A stretch of DNA of 64,000 nucleotides from Bradyrhizobium symbiodeficiens (GCF_002266465.3 NZ_CP029427.2:1118501-1182500), one strand, 5' to 3'; shown: positions 52,245 to 61,444, counted from the first letter of the stretch. Made by a program: numbers and translations. Notes: generated by a model from the letters alone, not told the origin.

Positions 52245-52937
52245 TTACCCGCCCCTGATCGGCGGCATCGTCACCTGGTCGCGGCGGCAGGTGCGGCGTT
52301 CGTTCTCGTCGCAGGCGCGGAATTGCAGGTCCTTGCTGAGGCAGATACGGACCTCGGACAGCCGCGTCCGGTTGCAGGTGACCGAGACGGCGGCATTGCT
52401 CAGCCCCGGATTGGCCTTGATGAAGGCTTCCTCGACCTCCGCCGGCGCCACGGTCTTGGCCTGCGACAAATCGAGATATTCGGCCGGAATCTTGATGGCA
52501 GCGCGCGCCTTGCGGATCGTCTCGAAATAGCTGCGGTCGGCGAGGCCGGAGCAGGTGCCGTGCTTGTCCCACTCGTTGAAGATCAGGCCCGGCGCCGGCA
52601 TCAAATCGAGCATCGAGGAGACGATGCTGCGGTTCAGCCGTGGTGCGGGCCGCTGGCAATATTCCGGGAAGCCATTCTCATATTGTGGCCACAGCCCATG
52701 CACCACGAAGGCAAAAGGCCGTCCGCCGCATTGGATCTGGGAGCGGCGGCCACGCTCGGTCGCCTCCTCGCAGAACGAGGGCGACCACGACAGCGACAGC
52801 ACATAGAAGTCGAATTCGCCGGGCGCGTTCTGCCGCTTGTCCTGGGCGTTTGCGCCGCCGGCGAGCAAGGCCAGTCCGGCTGCCAGGGTCACGGAGATCA
52901 CGAGACGGGAAAACGAATGCAATCTGGAATGAAACAT
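52245..52937 (-). CDS. Exported ribonuclease T2 family protein
   Basis: 230 residues from ATG 52937 (AGGGGCG upstream). Signal peptide (VISVTLAAGLALLAGGANAQ). Both T2 active-site blocks are intact: CAS I FVVHGLWPQ with His80 and CAS II NEWDKHGTC with Glu122, Lys125 and His126. Several Cys suggest disulfides in the periplasm. It cleaves RNA to 3'-nucleotides via 2',3'-cyclic intermediates, likely for scavenging. Confidence 0.92.
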   Translation of the reverse strand: MFHSRLHSFSRLVISVTLAAGLALLAGGANAQDKRQNAPGEFDFYVLSLSWSPSFCEEATERGRRSQIQCGGRPFAFVVHGLWPQYENGFPEYCQRPAPRLNRSIVSSMLDLMPAPGLIFNEWDKHGTCSGLADRSYFETIRKARAAIKIPAEYLDLSQAKTVAPAEVEEAFIKANPGLSNAAVSVTCNRTRLSEVRICLSKDLQFRACDENERRTCRRDQVTMPPIRGG

Positions 52938-53056
52938 GGCGGCGCCCCTCAACTAGACTGTGCAAGGAAGCCTAGCAGGCGATAGGAACATTTCAAGAAC
53001 AAAATTCGGGCGGCCGCTATTCAGCGCCTCGAGCGACCCGAATCAGGGCCTTCCGA

Positions 53057-53518
53057 TCAGGGCTTGGCGGCGCGGCAGGCCGGATTGTAGGCCCAGTTGC
53101 GGTCGACCCCGACCACGCACCATTCGACGCCGTTGCCGTAGCCGGCGAAGCCGCCATCCTCGATGAGCGAGTAATGCACCTTGCGCACCTTGCCGTCATT
53201 GAGCATGGCGTCAGCGCTGCAATAGCGGCGCGGAATGTTGTCGGATTGCCAGGGCCGGAACGCGGTCTCGCGAACGGCCGAGAAGCCTGTGATCTTCAAC
53301 GAGGAATTCCAGAACGTGCTTTCCTTTTCCCAGAACTGGGTGGCGATGGTCGGCAGCGCCCTGTCGCAATCGGCGACGGCGCCGTCATAGCGCGGCCCGC
53401 TCAGCCAGAAATTCAGCTCCAGCGGATTGGCGGCCCGGGCCTCGCCGAGCGACATCGCCCCGAACACGAGGCCAAGCACGGCGGCATAGCGGAGCGATTT
53501 CGGGGAGGAGGCGCGCAT
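53057..53518 (-). CDS. Exported protein of unknown function (153 aa)
   Basis: From ATG 53518. Signal peptide (YAAVLGLVFGAMSLGEARA-A). The mature part has NPLELNFWLSGPRYDGAVAD, CDRALPTIATQFWEKEST and VEWCVVGVDRNWAYNPACRA, with four Cys that may pair. Not tied to a named family by me; a conserved bradyrhizobial periplasmic protein is likely. It is divergent from the next small exported-protein gene. Confidence 0.75.
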   Translation of the reverse strand: MRASSPKSLRYAAVLGLVFGAMSLGEARAANPLELNFWLSGPRYDGAVADCDRALPTIATQFWEKESTFWNSSLKITGFSAVRETAFRPWQSDNIPRRYCSADAMLNDGKVRKVHYSLIEDGGFAGYGNGVEWCVVGVDRNWAYNPACRAAKP

Positions 53519-53698
53519 GGTCAATCCGGACAGCTGAAGTTGGGGGTGGACGGTGCCGCGAAGGCCGGTGGAGGTCAAGTGCAGCGCGGCAACACTTCGC
53601 CAGGAGTTGACCACAACATCGTGGTTGGCAGGGCTTCCGTTCTTTCCACTTCCCTCCCGGCACCGTAAACTGACCGCCAGCCAATTGGAGTGACGGGA

Positions 53699-53998
53699 AT
53701 GCGAATCATTGCGGCCGCGGGTCTTCTCGCCAGCCTGGTTGTCTCGGGTATGATGGCGAGCCAGTCGGCGCGCGCCGACTATGTGCCGCCTTTCAAGGGC
53801 AACGACACCGGCGGCATCATCGCCTATTCGATGGCCACCCAGGTCGATGCCCGGCAGGCCGCGGTCGATCACTGCGCGCGCTATGGCAAGGTCGTGAAAT
53901 TCCTGGCGGTGCAGGCCTATGAGGGCGGTTACATCTCGTTTTCCTGCCGCTGGGTGCCCTATGGCGCCGCCGACCAGCCGATCCGCACGCTCTACTGA
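53699..53998 (+). CDS. Small exported protein (99 aa)
   Basis: From ATG 53699; GGAG lies 8 bases upstream and an in-frame GTG at 53690 is less likely. Signal peptide (IIAAAGLLASLVVSGMMASQ, then SARADY). Mature part about 70 residues, with TGGIIAYSMATQVDARQAAV and two Cys (DHCARYG, SFSCRWVPYG) probably paired. Family not known to me; many bradyrhizobia carry small proteins like this. Confidence 0.7.
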   Translation: MRIIAAAGLLASLVVSGMMASQSARADYVPPFKGNDTGGIIAYSMATQVDARQAAVDHCARYGKVVKFLAVQAYEGGYISFSCRWVPYGAADQPIRTLY

Positions 53999-54040
53999 GG
54001 CGTTGCCGTAACGCCGCAATCTCAGCCGGGAGCTTCTCGC

Positions 54041-54571
54041 ATGACGCGCAAACTCGCTTTGCTCGGCTCGACCCTTTGCCTCGTGCTGTCGGTTGGCGGT
54101 GCCTGCGCCGACGACCTGCCGGTGCGCAAGGCCGGTCTTTGGGAAATGAAGCTGGTTACGACGGGCTCGCCGATGCCCGAGATGACCATGCAGCACTGCA
54201 CCGACGAGACAGTCGACAAGGAGATGAACAATAACGTCTCGCCGATGGCGAAGCAGATCTGTTCCAAGCAGGACATCAAGAAGACCGCGACCGGCTATGT
54301 CAGCGATTCCGAGTGCAGCGTCGCCGGCGTCAGCACGACCTCGCATGCCGAGATCACCGGCGATTTCAATTCGGCCTACACCGTGAAGACCTCGTCGCAC
54401 GCGAAAGGCGGCGTCGCGGGCGCTGCCGGGCGCGATAGCACCATGACGCTCCAAGCGAAGTGGCTTGGGGCCTGCAAGCCGGAGCAGAAGCCGGGCGACA
54501 TCGTGATGCCCGGCGGCTTCAAGATGAACGTGCGGGACATGGACAAGCTGAAGGCGCTACTGCCGAAGTAG
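54041..54571 (+). CDS. DUF3617 domain-containing exported protein
   Basis: 176 residues. Signal peptide (LALLGSTLCLVLSVGGACAD) followed by the DUF3617 core: RKAGLWEMKLVTTGSP, MQHCTDETVDKEM, then QICSKQDIKKTATGYVSDSE and CSVAGVSTTSHAEITGDF. Periplasmic family of unknown function. It is 42 bases after the previous small exported gene, so the two may be one transcript. Confidence 0.85.
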   Translation: MTRKLALLGSTLCLVLSVGGACADDLPVRKAGLWEMKLVTTGSPMPEMTMQHCTDETVDKEMNNNVSPMAKQICSKQDIKKTATGYVSDSECSVAGVSTTSHAEITGDFNSAYTVKTSSHAKGGVAGAAGRDSTMTLQAKWLGACKPEQKPGDIVMPGGFKMNVRDMDKLKALLPK

Positions 54572-54621
54572 GTGTGTTCGCAGGGCCGGCGGTGCGCCCT
54601 CCGTGAGCTGAGCGCACGCCT

Positions 54622-54752
54622 CGTCCTTCGAGACGACCGCTTCGCGGTCTCCTCAGGACGAGGCTAACCGGCGTGGGTGCCTGTTGAAACTGCTGCCGCG
54701 CATTCCGTCCTCATCCTAAGGGCCCGCCAACGGCGGGCGTCTCGAAGGATGG
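54622..54752. repeat. Dispersed palindromic repeat, family F
   Basis: Contains CGTCCTTCGAGACGACCGC with CCTCAGGACGAGG, and a right part CGGCGGGCGTCTCGAAGGAT. Lies between the convergent DUF3617 and histidine kinase genes. Related to 25327-25434. Confidence 0.7.
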
Positions 54753-54814
54753 CCGCAGACGGACAATCTTCAAATGCGATTGTCGTGTCGCAAGCGGGGG
54801 GAGGCAAGAGCAGC

Positions 54815-56203
54815 TTAAACTGGAATCCTCACGCTCGCCCTCAATCCCCCCATCGGGCTGTCGCCGAGCGTGATGTCGCCGCCATGCGAGCGGGCGATGT
54901 CGCGGGCGATGGCGAGGCCGAGGCCGGTGCCGCCTTCGTCCTGGTTGCGGGCGTTGTCCAGCCGCAGGAACGGCTTGAACACTTCTTCGCGCAAATGCGT
55001 GGGAATGCCGGGGCCGTCGTCGTCAACCGTCACGGTCAAATAACGATGGTCGCGCTGGCCGGTGATGGCGATGGCCTTGCCGTAACGCGCCGCATTGGTG
55101 ACGAGGTTGGCGAGGCAGCGTTTGAACGAAGCCGGCTTCACCGTCACCACGGGCAGTCCGTGGAAGGCGACGGTCGCGGCATGGCCGTGGCGCTCGGCGT
55201 CGCCGCGCAGCTCCTCGAGCGCCTGCGCCATGTCGGTCGGCTGCGACTGCTCGCCGGAATCACCGCGGGCGAAGGCAAGGTAATCCTCCAGCATCATCGA
55301 CATCTCGTCGACGTCCTTGCGCATGCCGTCGAGCTCGGGGCTGTCGCCGATCAGCGCCAGCTCGAGCTTGAAGCGGGTCAGGATCGTGCGCAGATCGTGG
55401 CTGACGCCGGCGAGCATCGCGGTGCGCTGCTCCATGGTGCGCTCGATGCGCGATTTCATCTCGAGGAAGGCAACCGACGCCCGCCGCACCTCGCGCGCGC
55501 CGCGCGGTCTGAAGTTCGGCGCCTCGCGGCCCTTGCCGAAGCTTTCGGCGGCATCCGCAAGGCGCAGGATCGGCTTGATCTGGTTGCGCAGGAACAGCAC
55601 GGCGACGATCAGCAGGATCGACGACGTTCCGACCATCCAGAACAGGAATATCTCCGAGTTGGAGGCGTAGGCGGCGCTGCGCTGCGCGAACACGCGCATC
55701 ACGGCATCGTCGAGCTGGATGCGGATCTCGACGAGGTTGGAGCGGCCGACCGTGTCGATCCAGAACGAGCGTCCGATCTGGCGGCCGAGTTGCACCGACA
55801 GCGTCTGGTCGAGCAGCGAGAAGAACGGCTTCGGTCCCGGCGGCGGCATGTCGCCGGGGGGCAGGAAGTCGACGACGAGGCCGAGGCGCTGCTGGGCGAT
55901 GCGGCGGATCTGGTCGCGGTCTTTGTCCTGCGGATAGCCTTTGTAGACGTCGATCAGCGCCGCGATGTCCTGCACCACCGCGGCCGACAGGCGTCGCGTC
56001 ACCGTGTTCCAGTGCCGCTCCATGAACACGAAGGCGACGACCGATTGCAGCACCACCATCGGCACGATCATGATGAGGAGCGCGCGGGCGTAGAGGCCGG
56101 TCGGCATCCAGCCCTTGAACGCGTTGCCCATCCAGCCGTTGGCGGCGGAGACGCGGCCGGCGGCGCTTCGGAGCAGCGTCAGGCCGGTGTCGATCGTGCT
56201 CAT
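54815..56203 (-). CDS. EnvZ-like sensor histidine kinase
   Basis: 462 residues. Two membrane helices (about 41-61 and 186-206) enclose a ~125-residue periplasmic sensor; then a HAMP-like segment, the H-box AGVSHDLRTILTRFKLE with His269, N-box (CLANLVTNAARYG), and ATP-binding DDDGPGIP and EGGTGLGLAIA. It is last in the operon after the OmpR-type regulator (18-base gap) and is the obvious partner kinase. Confidence 0.92.
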   Translation of the reverse strand: MSTIDTGLTLLRSAAGRVSAANGWMGNAFKGWMPTGLYARALLIMIVPMVVLQSVVAFVFMERHWNTVTRRLSAAVVQDIAALIDVYKGYPQDKDRDQIRRIAQQRLGLVVDFLPPGDMPPPGPKPFFSLLDQTLSVQLGRQIGRSFWIDTVGRSNLVEIRIQLDDAVMRVFAQRSAAYASNSEIFLFWMVGTSSILLIVAVLFLRNQIKPILRLADAAESFGKGREAPNFRPRGAREVRRASVAFLEMKSRIERTMEQRTAMLAGVSHDLRTILTRFKLELALIGDSPELDGMRKDVDEMSMMLEDYLAFARGDSGEQSQPTDMAQALEELRGDAERHGHAATVAFHGLPVVTVKPASFKRCLANLVTNAARYGKAIAITGQRDHRYLTVTVDDDGPGIPTHLREEVFKPFLRLDNARNQDEGGTGLGLAIARDIARSHGGDITLGDSPMGGLRASVRIPV

Positions 56204-56221
56204 CGGTCGCGCTTCACTGAT

Positions 56222-56953
56222 TTATGGCGAGGCCACCAGGCGGTAGCCGATGCCGCGCACCGCCTGGAGGAACAGTGGATTGGCGGGGTCGGTCTCGATC
56301 TTGCGCCTGAGGCGGTTGATCTGCACGTCGACGGCGCGCTCGTTGACGCTGCCGTTGCCGGTCAGCGCACTGCGCGGCACGGTCTCGCCCGGGGTCTCCG
56401 AGAGAATGCGCAGCATCTCGCGCTCACGGTCGGTGAGGTGGATGACCTCCTCGCCCTGCCGCAACTCACCGCGATCGAGATGATAGACGTAGGGACCGAA
56501 GGCGATCTTCTCCACCGCCGTGGCCTGCGGCGGCGGCGCGGCACGCTTGAGGATGTTGTTGATGCGCAGCGCCAGCTCGCGCGGCTCGAACGGTTTCGCC
56601 ACGTAGTCGTCGGCGCCGATCTGCAGGCCCTCGATGCGCGCTTCCGCCTCGTGTCGTGCCGTCAGCATCACGATCGGCACCGAGGAGGATGTGCGGATGA
56701 AGCGGGCCAGATCGAAGCCGGTCTCGCCGGGCATCATCACGTCGAGGATCAAGAGGTCGAAATGCAGACCCAGCAGCTTCGAGCGTGCATCGCCGGCACT
56801 TGCGGCGGTGGTGACGCGGTAGCCCTCGGCGGCGAGGAAGCGCGAGAGCAGATCGCGGATGCGGCGGTCGTCGTCGACGAGCAGCAGATGCGGGGCGTCA
56901 TCGGCCGGGCGCGCCGGCGGGCGGGCGAGCGTGGCTGCAAGCGGCACGGTCAC
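56222..56953 (-). CDS. petR: OmpR-family response regulator (PetR-like)
   Basis: 243 residues. Receiver domain with Asp27-29 pocket (LLLVDDDRRI), phospho-acceptor Asp71 (LILDVMMPG) and Lys120 (YVAKPFEP). C-terminal winged helix: LTDREREMLRILSETPGETV, NERAVDVQINRLRRKIETD and GIGYRLV. A MarR-type gene directly upstream, overlapping by 4 bases, is the petP-petR arrangement known from Rhodobacter capsulatus, so I use that name with moderate confidence; the kinase gene follows. Confidence 0.85.
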   Translation of the reverse strand: MTVPLAATLARPPARPADDAPHLLLVDDDRRIRDLLSRFLAAEGYRVTTAASAGDARSKLLGLHFDLLILDVMMPGETGFDLARFIRTSSSVPIVMLTARHEAEARIEGLQIGADDYVAKPFEPRELALRINNILKRAAPPPQATAVEKIAFGPYVYHLDRGELRQGEEVIHLTDREREMLRILSETPGETVPRSALTGNGSVNERAVDVQINRLRRKIETDPANPLFLQAVRGIGYRLVASP

Positions 56954-57492
56954 TCCTTGGTGTCGTGGTTGACGGAAGCGAAGATCGTCTCGAGCACCTT
57001 GTCCGGATCGTCGCGATCGATCATCGCGCGCAGGAAGCGCTTGACGGTTTCCGCATCCTGCGGAGCCATCTCGGCGAGCGCCTTGGTGATCCGCGTGGTC
57101 TGCAGCCCGGCGAGCTTCTGCACCAGCGCCTCGCCCTTCGGCGTCGCGTAGAGCAAGCGCTGGCGGCGGTCATTGTCGCCGGTCTTCTGCACGATGTAGC
57201 CCTCGTCCAGCAGCTGCTTGAGCACGCGGCCGAGCGACTGCTTGGTAATGCGGAGCACGTCGAGCAGGTCGGCGACCTTGAGGCCGGGATAGCGGTAGAC
57301 GAAATGCATGACCCGGTGATGGGCCCGGCCGAAGCCGAAAGCCTCCAGCTCCTGGTCGGGGTCGCCGACGAAGTCGCGATAGGCGAAGAATAGTAGCTCG
57401 ATGATATCCCAGCGCAAATTGCCTCCGTCGTCTGCCGCCGGCCTGGGCTCGGCGGCGTCGTGTGAGGAAGTCGCGAAATTTATGTCAGGCAT
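56950..57492 (-). CDS. petP: MarR-family transcriptional regulator (PetP-like)
   Basis: 180 residues from ATG 57492. Winged-helix core: FGFGRAHHRVMHFVYRYPGL, KVADLLDVLRITKQSLGRVL, DEGYIVQKTGDNDRRQRLLY. The stop overlaps the start of the response regulator gene (ATGA), so expression is coupled. A symmetrical ATTGA-N12-TCAAT sequence just at and before the start is a candidate self-operator. Confidence 0.85.
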   Translation of the reverse strand: MPDINFATSSHDAAEPRPAADDGGNLRWDIIELLFFAYRDFVGDPDQELEAFGFGRAHHRVMHFVYRYPGLKVADLLDVLRITKQSLGRVLKQLLDEGYIVQKTGDNDRRQRLLYATPKGEALVQKLAGLQTTRITKALAEMAPQDAETVKRFLRAMIDRDDPDKVLETIFASVNHDTKE

Positions 57493-57514
57493 ATTGACGT
57501 ATCTTGGGTTCAAT
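57493..57514. promoter_or_regulatory. Candidate operator of the MarR-type regulator
   Basis: ATTGA and TCAAT as an inverted pair with 12 bases between, immediately before the ATG at 57492. MarR proteins typically bind such short palindromes over their own promoters. The arms are only 5 bp, so chance is possible. Confidence 0.3.
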
Positions 57515-57831
57515 GTTACAAAACGATTGACCAGCACGAAATTTTAGATCGTTTCGCGCGGGTGGCATCGAAGCAAGGGCGGCTGGAGAGAGCCGGACAG
57601 GCGACGACGGCCGGATCAGATCTTACCGTGCGATTGTCGAGCGGCGTTTCGGCAAAACATACTGGACTTCCGCCTTCCGCAAAAGCATGTCCTCGGCGAT
57701 ATGCTGGCCACGGAAACCGGCCGTAACAAGGCTGGCGGTGGTTCGGCCTAAAACCAATCAAGCCAGCCGGGCCCGAAGAGGGGCAGGCCGGCGCCGGAAC
57801 GGCGCCGCCACCGGCAGCGGGAGGCAAGGAC
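57515..57831. other. Gene-free divergent region between the MarR gene and ilvE
   Basis: About 320 bp. It must hold both promoters, but I cannot point to clear core elements. Bases 57798-57815 contain a short GC-rich palindrome (GCCGGCGCC / GGCGCC) before ilvE. Nothing else recognised. Confidence 0.4.
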
Positions 57832-58914
57832 ATGAGCATGAAATTCGATATCCAGCCCGCATCCAATCCGACGTCCGAAAAGGACCGCGTCGCCAGGTTG
57901 GTGGACCCCGGCTTCGGACGGGTCTTCACCGATCACATGGCGATCGTGCGCTACAACCAGGCCAAGGGCGGCTGGTACGAGGCGAAGATCGAGGCGCGCG
58001 CCAACTTCCAGCTCGATCCGGCCGGCGCCGTGCTGCACTACGCCCAGGAGATTTTCGAGGGCCTCAAGGCCTACAAGCGCGACGACGGCGGCGTGAACCT
58101 GTTCCGCCCCGACGCCAATGCGCGGCGCTTCAAGGACTCCGCCGACCGCATGGCGATGGCGCAACTGCCCGAGGACGTCTTCATCGAGGCGGTCGAGCAG
58201 GTCGTGCGCATCGACCGCGCCTGGATGCCCGGCGGCGAGGGCAGCCTTTACCTGCGGCCCTTCATGATCGCGAGCGAGACCTTCCTCGGCGTCAAGCCGT
58301 CGTCCGAATACATCTTCGCGGTGATCGCTTCGCCTGTTGGCTCCTACTTCAAGGGCGGTCCCGCGCCGGTCTCGATCTGGGTCTCGGAGAATTATACGCG
58401 CGCGGCCGTCGGCGGCACCGGCGCCGTCAAATGCGGCGGCAATTACGCCGCGAGCCTGCGCGCCCAGGCCGAGGCAATGCAGCACGGCTGCGATCAGGTC
58501 GTCTTCCTCGACGCGGTCGAGCGCCGCTACATCGAAGAGCTCGGCGGCATGAACGTTTTCTTCGTGTTCGACGACGGCTCGCTCTCGACGCCGCCGCTTG
58601 GCACCATCCTGCCCGGCATCACCCGCGACTCCATCATCGCGCTCGCCCGCGATGCCGGAAAGACCGTGCGCGAGGAGCCGTACACACTCGAGCAGTGGCG
58701 CAAGGATGCGGCCTCAGGCAGGCTGAAGGAAGCGTTTGCCTGCGGCACCGCCGCCGTCATCTCGCCGATCGGCAAGGTGCGCTCGGTGAGCGGCGATTTC
58801 GAGATCAGCGGCGGCGCCGCCGGCCCCGTCGCCATGGGCCTGCGCAAGCAGCTCGTCGACATCCAGTACGGCCGCACCAACGATCCCCACAATTGGATCC
58901 GCAAGGTGTTTTGA
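57832..58914 (+). CDS. ilvE: Branched-chain amino acid aminotransferase
   Basis: 360 residues from ATG 57832. Fold-type IV PLP enzyme making Val, Leu and Ile from their 2-oxo acids. Family blocks: YAQEIFEGLKAYKRDDG, LYLRPFMIASE, GTGAVKCGGNYAASL with PLP-binding Lys200, ELGGMNVFFVFDDG and FACGTAAVISPIG. Length fits the type II (eukaryote-like, ~360 aa) branch. Confidence 0.95.
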   Translation: MSMKFDIQPASNPTSEKDRVARLVDPGFGRVFTDHMAIVRYNQAKGGWYEAKIEARANFQLDPAGAVLHYAQEIFEGLKAYKRDDGGVNLFRPDANARRFKDSADRMAMAQLPEDVFIEAVEQVVRIDRAWMPGGEGSLYLRPFMIASETFLGVKPSSEYIFAVIASPVGSYFKGGPAPVSIWVSENYTRAAVGGTGAVKCGGNYAASLRAQAEAMQHGCDQVVFLDAVERRYIEELGGMNVFFVFDDGSLSTPPLGTILPGITRDSIIALARDAGKTVREEPYTLEQWRKDAASGRLKEAFACGTAAVISPIGKVRSVSGDFEISGGAAGPVAMGLRKQLVDIQYGRTNDPHNWIRKVF

Positions 58915-58920
58915 TCTCTC

Positions 58921-58955
58921 GTGTCCCGGACGCGCGAAGCGCGCGCCGGGACCCA
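58921..58955. repeat. Short palindrome downstream of ilvE
   Basis: GTGTCCCGGACGCGCGAAGC with CGCGCCGGGACCC, forming a GC-rich stem just after the ilvE stop; possibly a terminator or fragment of a dispersed repeat. Confidence 0.45.
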
Positions 58956-59088
58956 GACTGCCTGTGGCTGGACCCCGGTCAGCAGCGCACCACGTATCCG
59001 GGGTACGCCGGTTGCACCGTGCCATGAACGGGAGGCCCGGATCGCGCGACCAAGCCTCGACACATCGAGGCATCCGGACATCGCGATC

Positions 59089-59613
59089 ATGGCACCCAGA
59101 CTCCCCCAGCCCGTGAAATGGGCCATTCTCGCCGCAATCACCGGCATCTCCGTTTTCGGCATCCTCACCATCGGCCCAACGCACGAGGTCGCAGCCGATG
59201 ACCGCTCGCCGATCGTCGACGTGCGCACTACCGATCCCGAAATGAACACCGCGATCGCGCGCGCCCGCGGCACGCTGCCCACCTTCTGGGCTTCTTATGA
59301 ATCGCCCAAGCCGACGGAAGCCGGGCACGCCCTGAAGGTGCGCTTCTCGACTCGGAAGGGTGGCGAGCACATCTGGATCGCCGAGGTGAAGAAGCTGCCG
59401 GGCGGAGGCTATTCGGGCGTGTTCGCCAACGAACCGCGGGACCTGCCCGGCAAACGGGCCGGCGACGAGGTCAAGTTCACTGAGGCCGACATCTCGGACT
59501 GGATGTTCATGCGCAACGGCAAGATCGTCGGCGGTGAAACCATCAAACCGACCCTGAAGTCCCTGCCCAAGGCGGACGCGGACGCGCTAAGGGCGCGAAT
59601 GGAGCAGCCGTAG
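59089..59613 (+). CDS. DUF2314 domain-containing exported or membrane-anchored protein
   Basis: 174 residues from ATG 59089. N-terminal hydrophobic segment (WAILAAITGISVFGILTIG), then the DUF2314 (YegJ) domain: DPEMNTAIARARGTLPTFWA, LKVRFSTRKGGEHIWIAEVK, and AGDEVKFTEADISDWMFMRN with GKIVGG. Function unknown; the domain is a small immunity-like or stress-associated fold. Confidence 0.82.
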   Translation: MAPRLPQPVKWAILAAITGISVFGILTIGPTHEVAADDRSPIVDVRTTDPEMNTAIARARGTLPTFWASYESPKPTEAGHALKVRFSTRKGGEHIWIAEVKKLPGGGYSGVFANEPRDLPGKRAGDEVKFTEADISDWMFMRNGKIVGGETIKPTLKSLPKADADALRARMEQP

Positions 59614-59698
59614 GGGCACGGGGCTCAGCCCTCAGGCCATGACGAGTTCTGCGGATACCCCGGTTGCCGCTTCGCGCCCCGGCTGGTAAACGCCGCGG

Positions 59699-61327
59699 AT
59701 GGCCGAAAAACCCAAAAAACCCCAGAAACTGAAGGCGCGCCTGCCGCGCGGGCTCGAGGATCGCGACCCCGCCGCGATCCGGGCGACGCGCGAGATGGTC
59801 GAGAAGATCCGCACCGTCTACGAGCTCTACGGCTTCGAGCCGGTGGAGACGCCGGCGATGGAATACACCGACGTGCTCGGCAAGTTCCTGCCCGACCTGG
59901 ACCGTCCGAACGAGGGCGTGTTCTCGTTCCAGGACGACGACGAGCAGTGGATCAGCCTGCGCTACGATCTGACCGCGCCGCTCGCCCGCTACGTCGGCGA
60001 GCGTTACGGCACCGACGCGCTGGTCCTGCCCTATCGCAGCTACCGCGTCGGCTATGTCTTCCGCAACGAGAAGCCCGGCCCCGGCCGCTTCCGCCAGTTC
60101 ATGCAGTTCGACGCCGATACGGTCGGCTCGGCGACGCCGGCAGCGGATGCCGAGATCTGCATGATGGCCGCCGACACGATGGAAGCGCTGGGCGTGCAGC
60201 GCGGCCAGTACGTCGTGAAGGTGAATAACCGCAAGGTGCTCGATGGCGTTTTGGAAGCGATTGGGCTCGCAGGTGAGGAGAACGCAGACCGTCGCCTTAT
60301 CGTACTGCGCGCAATCGATAAGCTTGACCGCTTGGGCGTTGAGGGCATCAAACAGCTGCTTGGAGAAGGACGTAAGGACGACAGCGGCGACTTCACAAAG
60401 GGCGCTGGATTGGCGCCGGCGGCTGTGGGCCAAATTCTAGATTTCGTTACTGGGGAGGGCGAAACCTGGGCGGACATGGCGATGTACAAAGCGCCTACAG
60501 ATGATGAATGGACAAGAACCGGCGCCGAAATGGCTGCCGTTACGAGCCTGCCAGAAAAGCCAAATACACGCTTTTTCTATTTCAACTCCCGCCTCTTGGA
60601 TCATTGGTACAAGCTCGTTGCCAACTCCGAAACAGGTCAGCAGGGGATTGCCGAACTCCGGCAGATACTAACAATCATGGAATCGTCGGGTTACGGCTCA
60701 AGCCGCTTCCGGATCTCCGCAGAGACAATCCGCGGCCTCGAGTACTATACCGGTCCTGTCTACGAGGTCGAACTGCTGCTCGAGACCAAGGACGACAAAG
60801 GCCGCCCGGTGCGCTTCGGCTCTGTCGGCGGCGGCGGCCGCTATGACGGCCTCGTCTCGCGCTTCCGCGGCGAGCCGGTGCCGGCGACCGGTTTCTCGAT
60901 CGGCGTGTCGCGGCTGCAGGCCGCGCTGACGCTGCTCGGCAAGCTCGACACCAAGCCGGAGTTTGGCCCCGTCGTCGTCACCGTGTTCGATCGCGACCGC
61001 GTCGCCGACTACCAGAAGATGGTGGCGTCCTTGCGGACCGCCGGCATCCGCGCCGAGCTCTATCTCGGCAATCCCAAGAACATGGGCAATCAGCTCAAAT
61101 ATGCCGACCGCCGCAACTCGCCTTGCGTGATCATCCAGGGTTCGGATGAAAAGGCGCGCGGCGAGGTGCAGATCAAGGACCTGGTCGAGGGCGCCAAGGC
61201 GGCGGCCGCGATCGCCTCCAACCAGGAATGGCGCGAGAGCCGCCCGGCGCAGTTCTCGTGCAGCGAAGCAGATCTCGTCGCGAAAGTGCGTGAGGTCCTG
61301 TCGCGCCATGACGTAAAGTGGGGATAG
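59699..61327 (+). CDS. hisS: Histidyl-tRNA synthetase with a compositionally distinct central segment
   Basis: 542 residues. Class II motifs are in order: [12 protein letters not shown], motif 2 [17 protein letters not shown] and [11 protein letters not shown], the histidine-specific [15 protein letters not shown], and motif 3 [12 protein letters not shown] with [11 protein letters not shown]-terminal anticodon domain follows. Residues ~178-348 (60231-60741), mostly the alphaproteobacterial insertion domain, use AT-richer codons (TTG, CTT, ATA, TTT, AAA) unlike both flanks, but the frame stays open and motifs remain intact. Confidence 0.94.
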   Translation: MAEKPKKPQKLKARLPRGLEDRDPAAIRATREMVEKIRTVYELYGFEPVETPAMEYTDVLGKFLPDLDRPNEGVFSFQDDDEQWISLRYDLTAPLARYVGERYGTDALVLPYRSYRVGYVFRNEKPGPGRFRQFMQFDADTVGSATPAADAEICMMAADTMEALGVQRGQYVVKVNNRKVLDGVLEAIGLAGEENADRRLIVLRAIDKLDRLGVEGIKQLLGEGRKDDSGDFTKGAGLAPAAVGQILDFVTGEGETWADMAMYKAPTDDEWTRTGAEMAAVTSLPEKPNTRFFYFNSRLLDHWYKLVANSETGQQGIAELRQILTIMESSGYGSSRFRISAETIRGLEYYTGPVYEVELLLETKDDKGRPVRFGSVGGGGRYDGLVSRFRGEPVPATGFSIGVSRLQAALTLLGKLDTKPEFGPVVVTVFDRDRVADYQKMVASLRTAGIRAELYLGNPKNMGNQLKYADRRNSPCVIIQGSDEKARGEVQIKDLVEGAKAAAAIASNQEWRESRPAQFSCSEADLVAKVREVLSRHDVKWG

Positions 61328-61340
61328 CCATTCCGCCAAG

Positions 61341-61424
61341 CGTCATGCCCGGGCTTGTCCCGGGCATCCACGTCCTGTTTGATGAAAGCGAACGTGGATG
61401 GCCGGGACAAGCCCGGCCATGACG
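61341..61424. repeat. Dispersed palindromic repeat, family E
   Basis: Begins CGTCATGCCCGGGCTTGTCC and ends GGGACAAGCCCGGCCATGAC. It lies in the 117-bp gap between hisS and the tautomerase, both on the plus strand. Confidence 0.8.
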
Positions 61425-61444
61425 AACGCAGCAGGGAGAGAACG

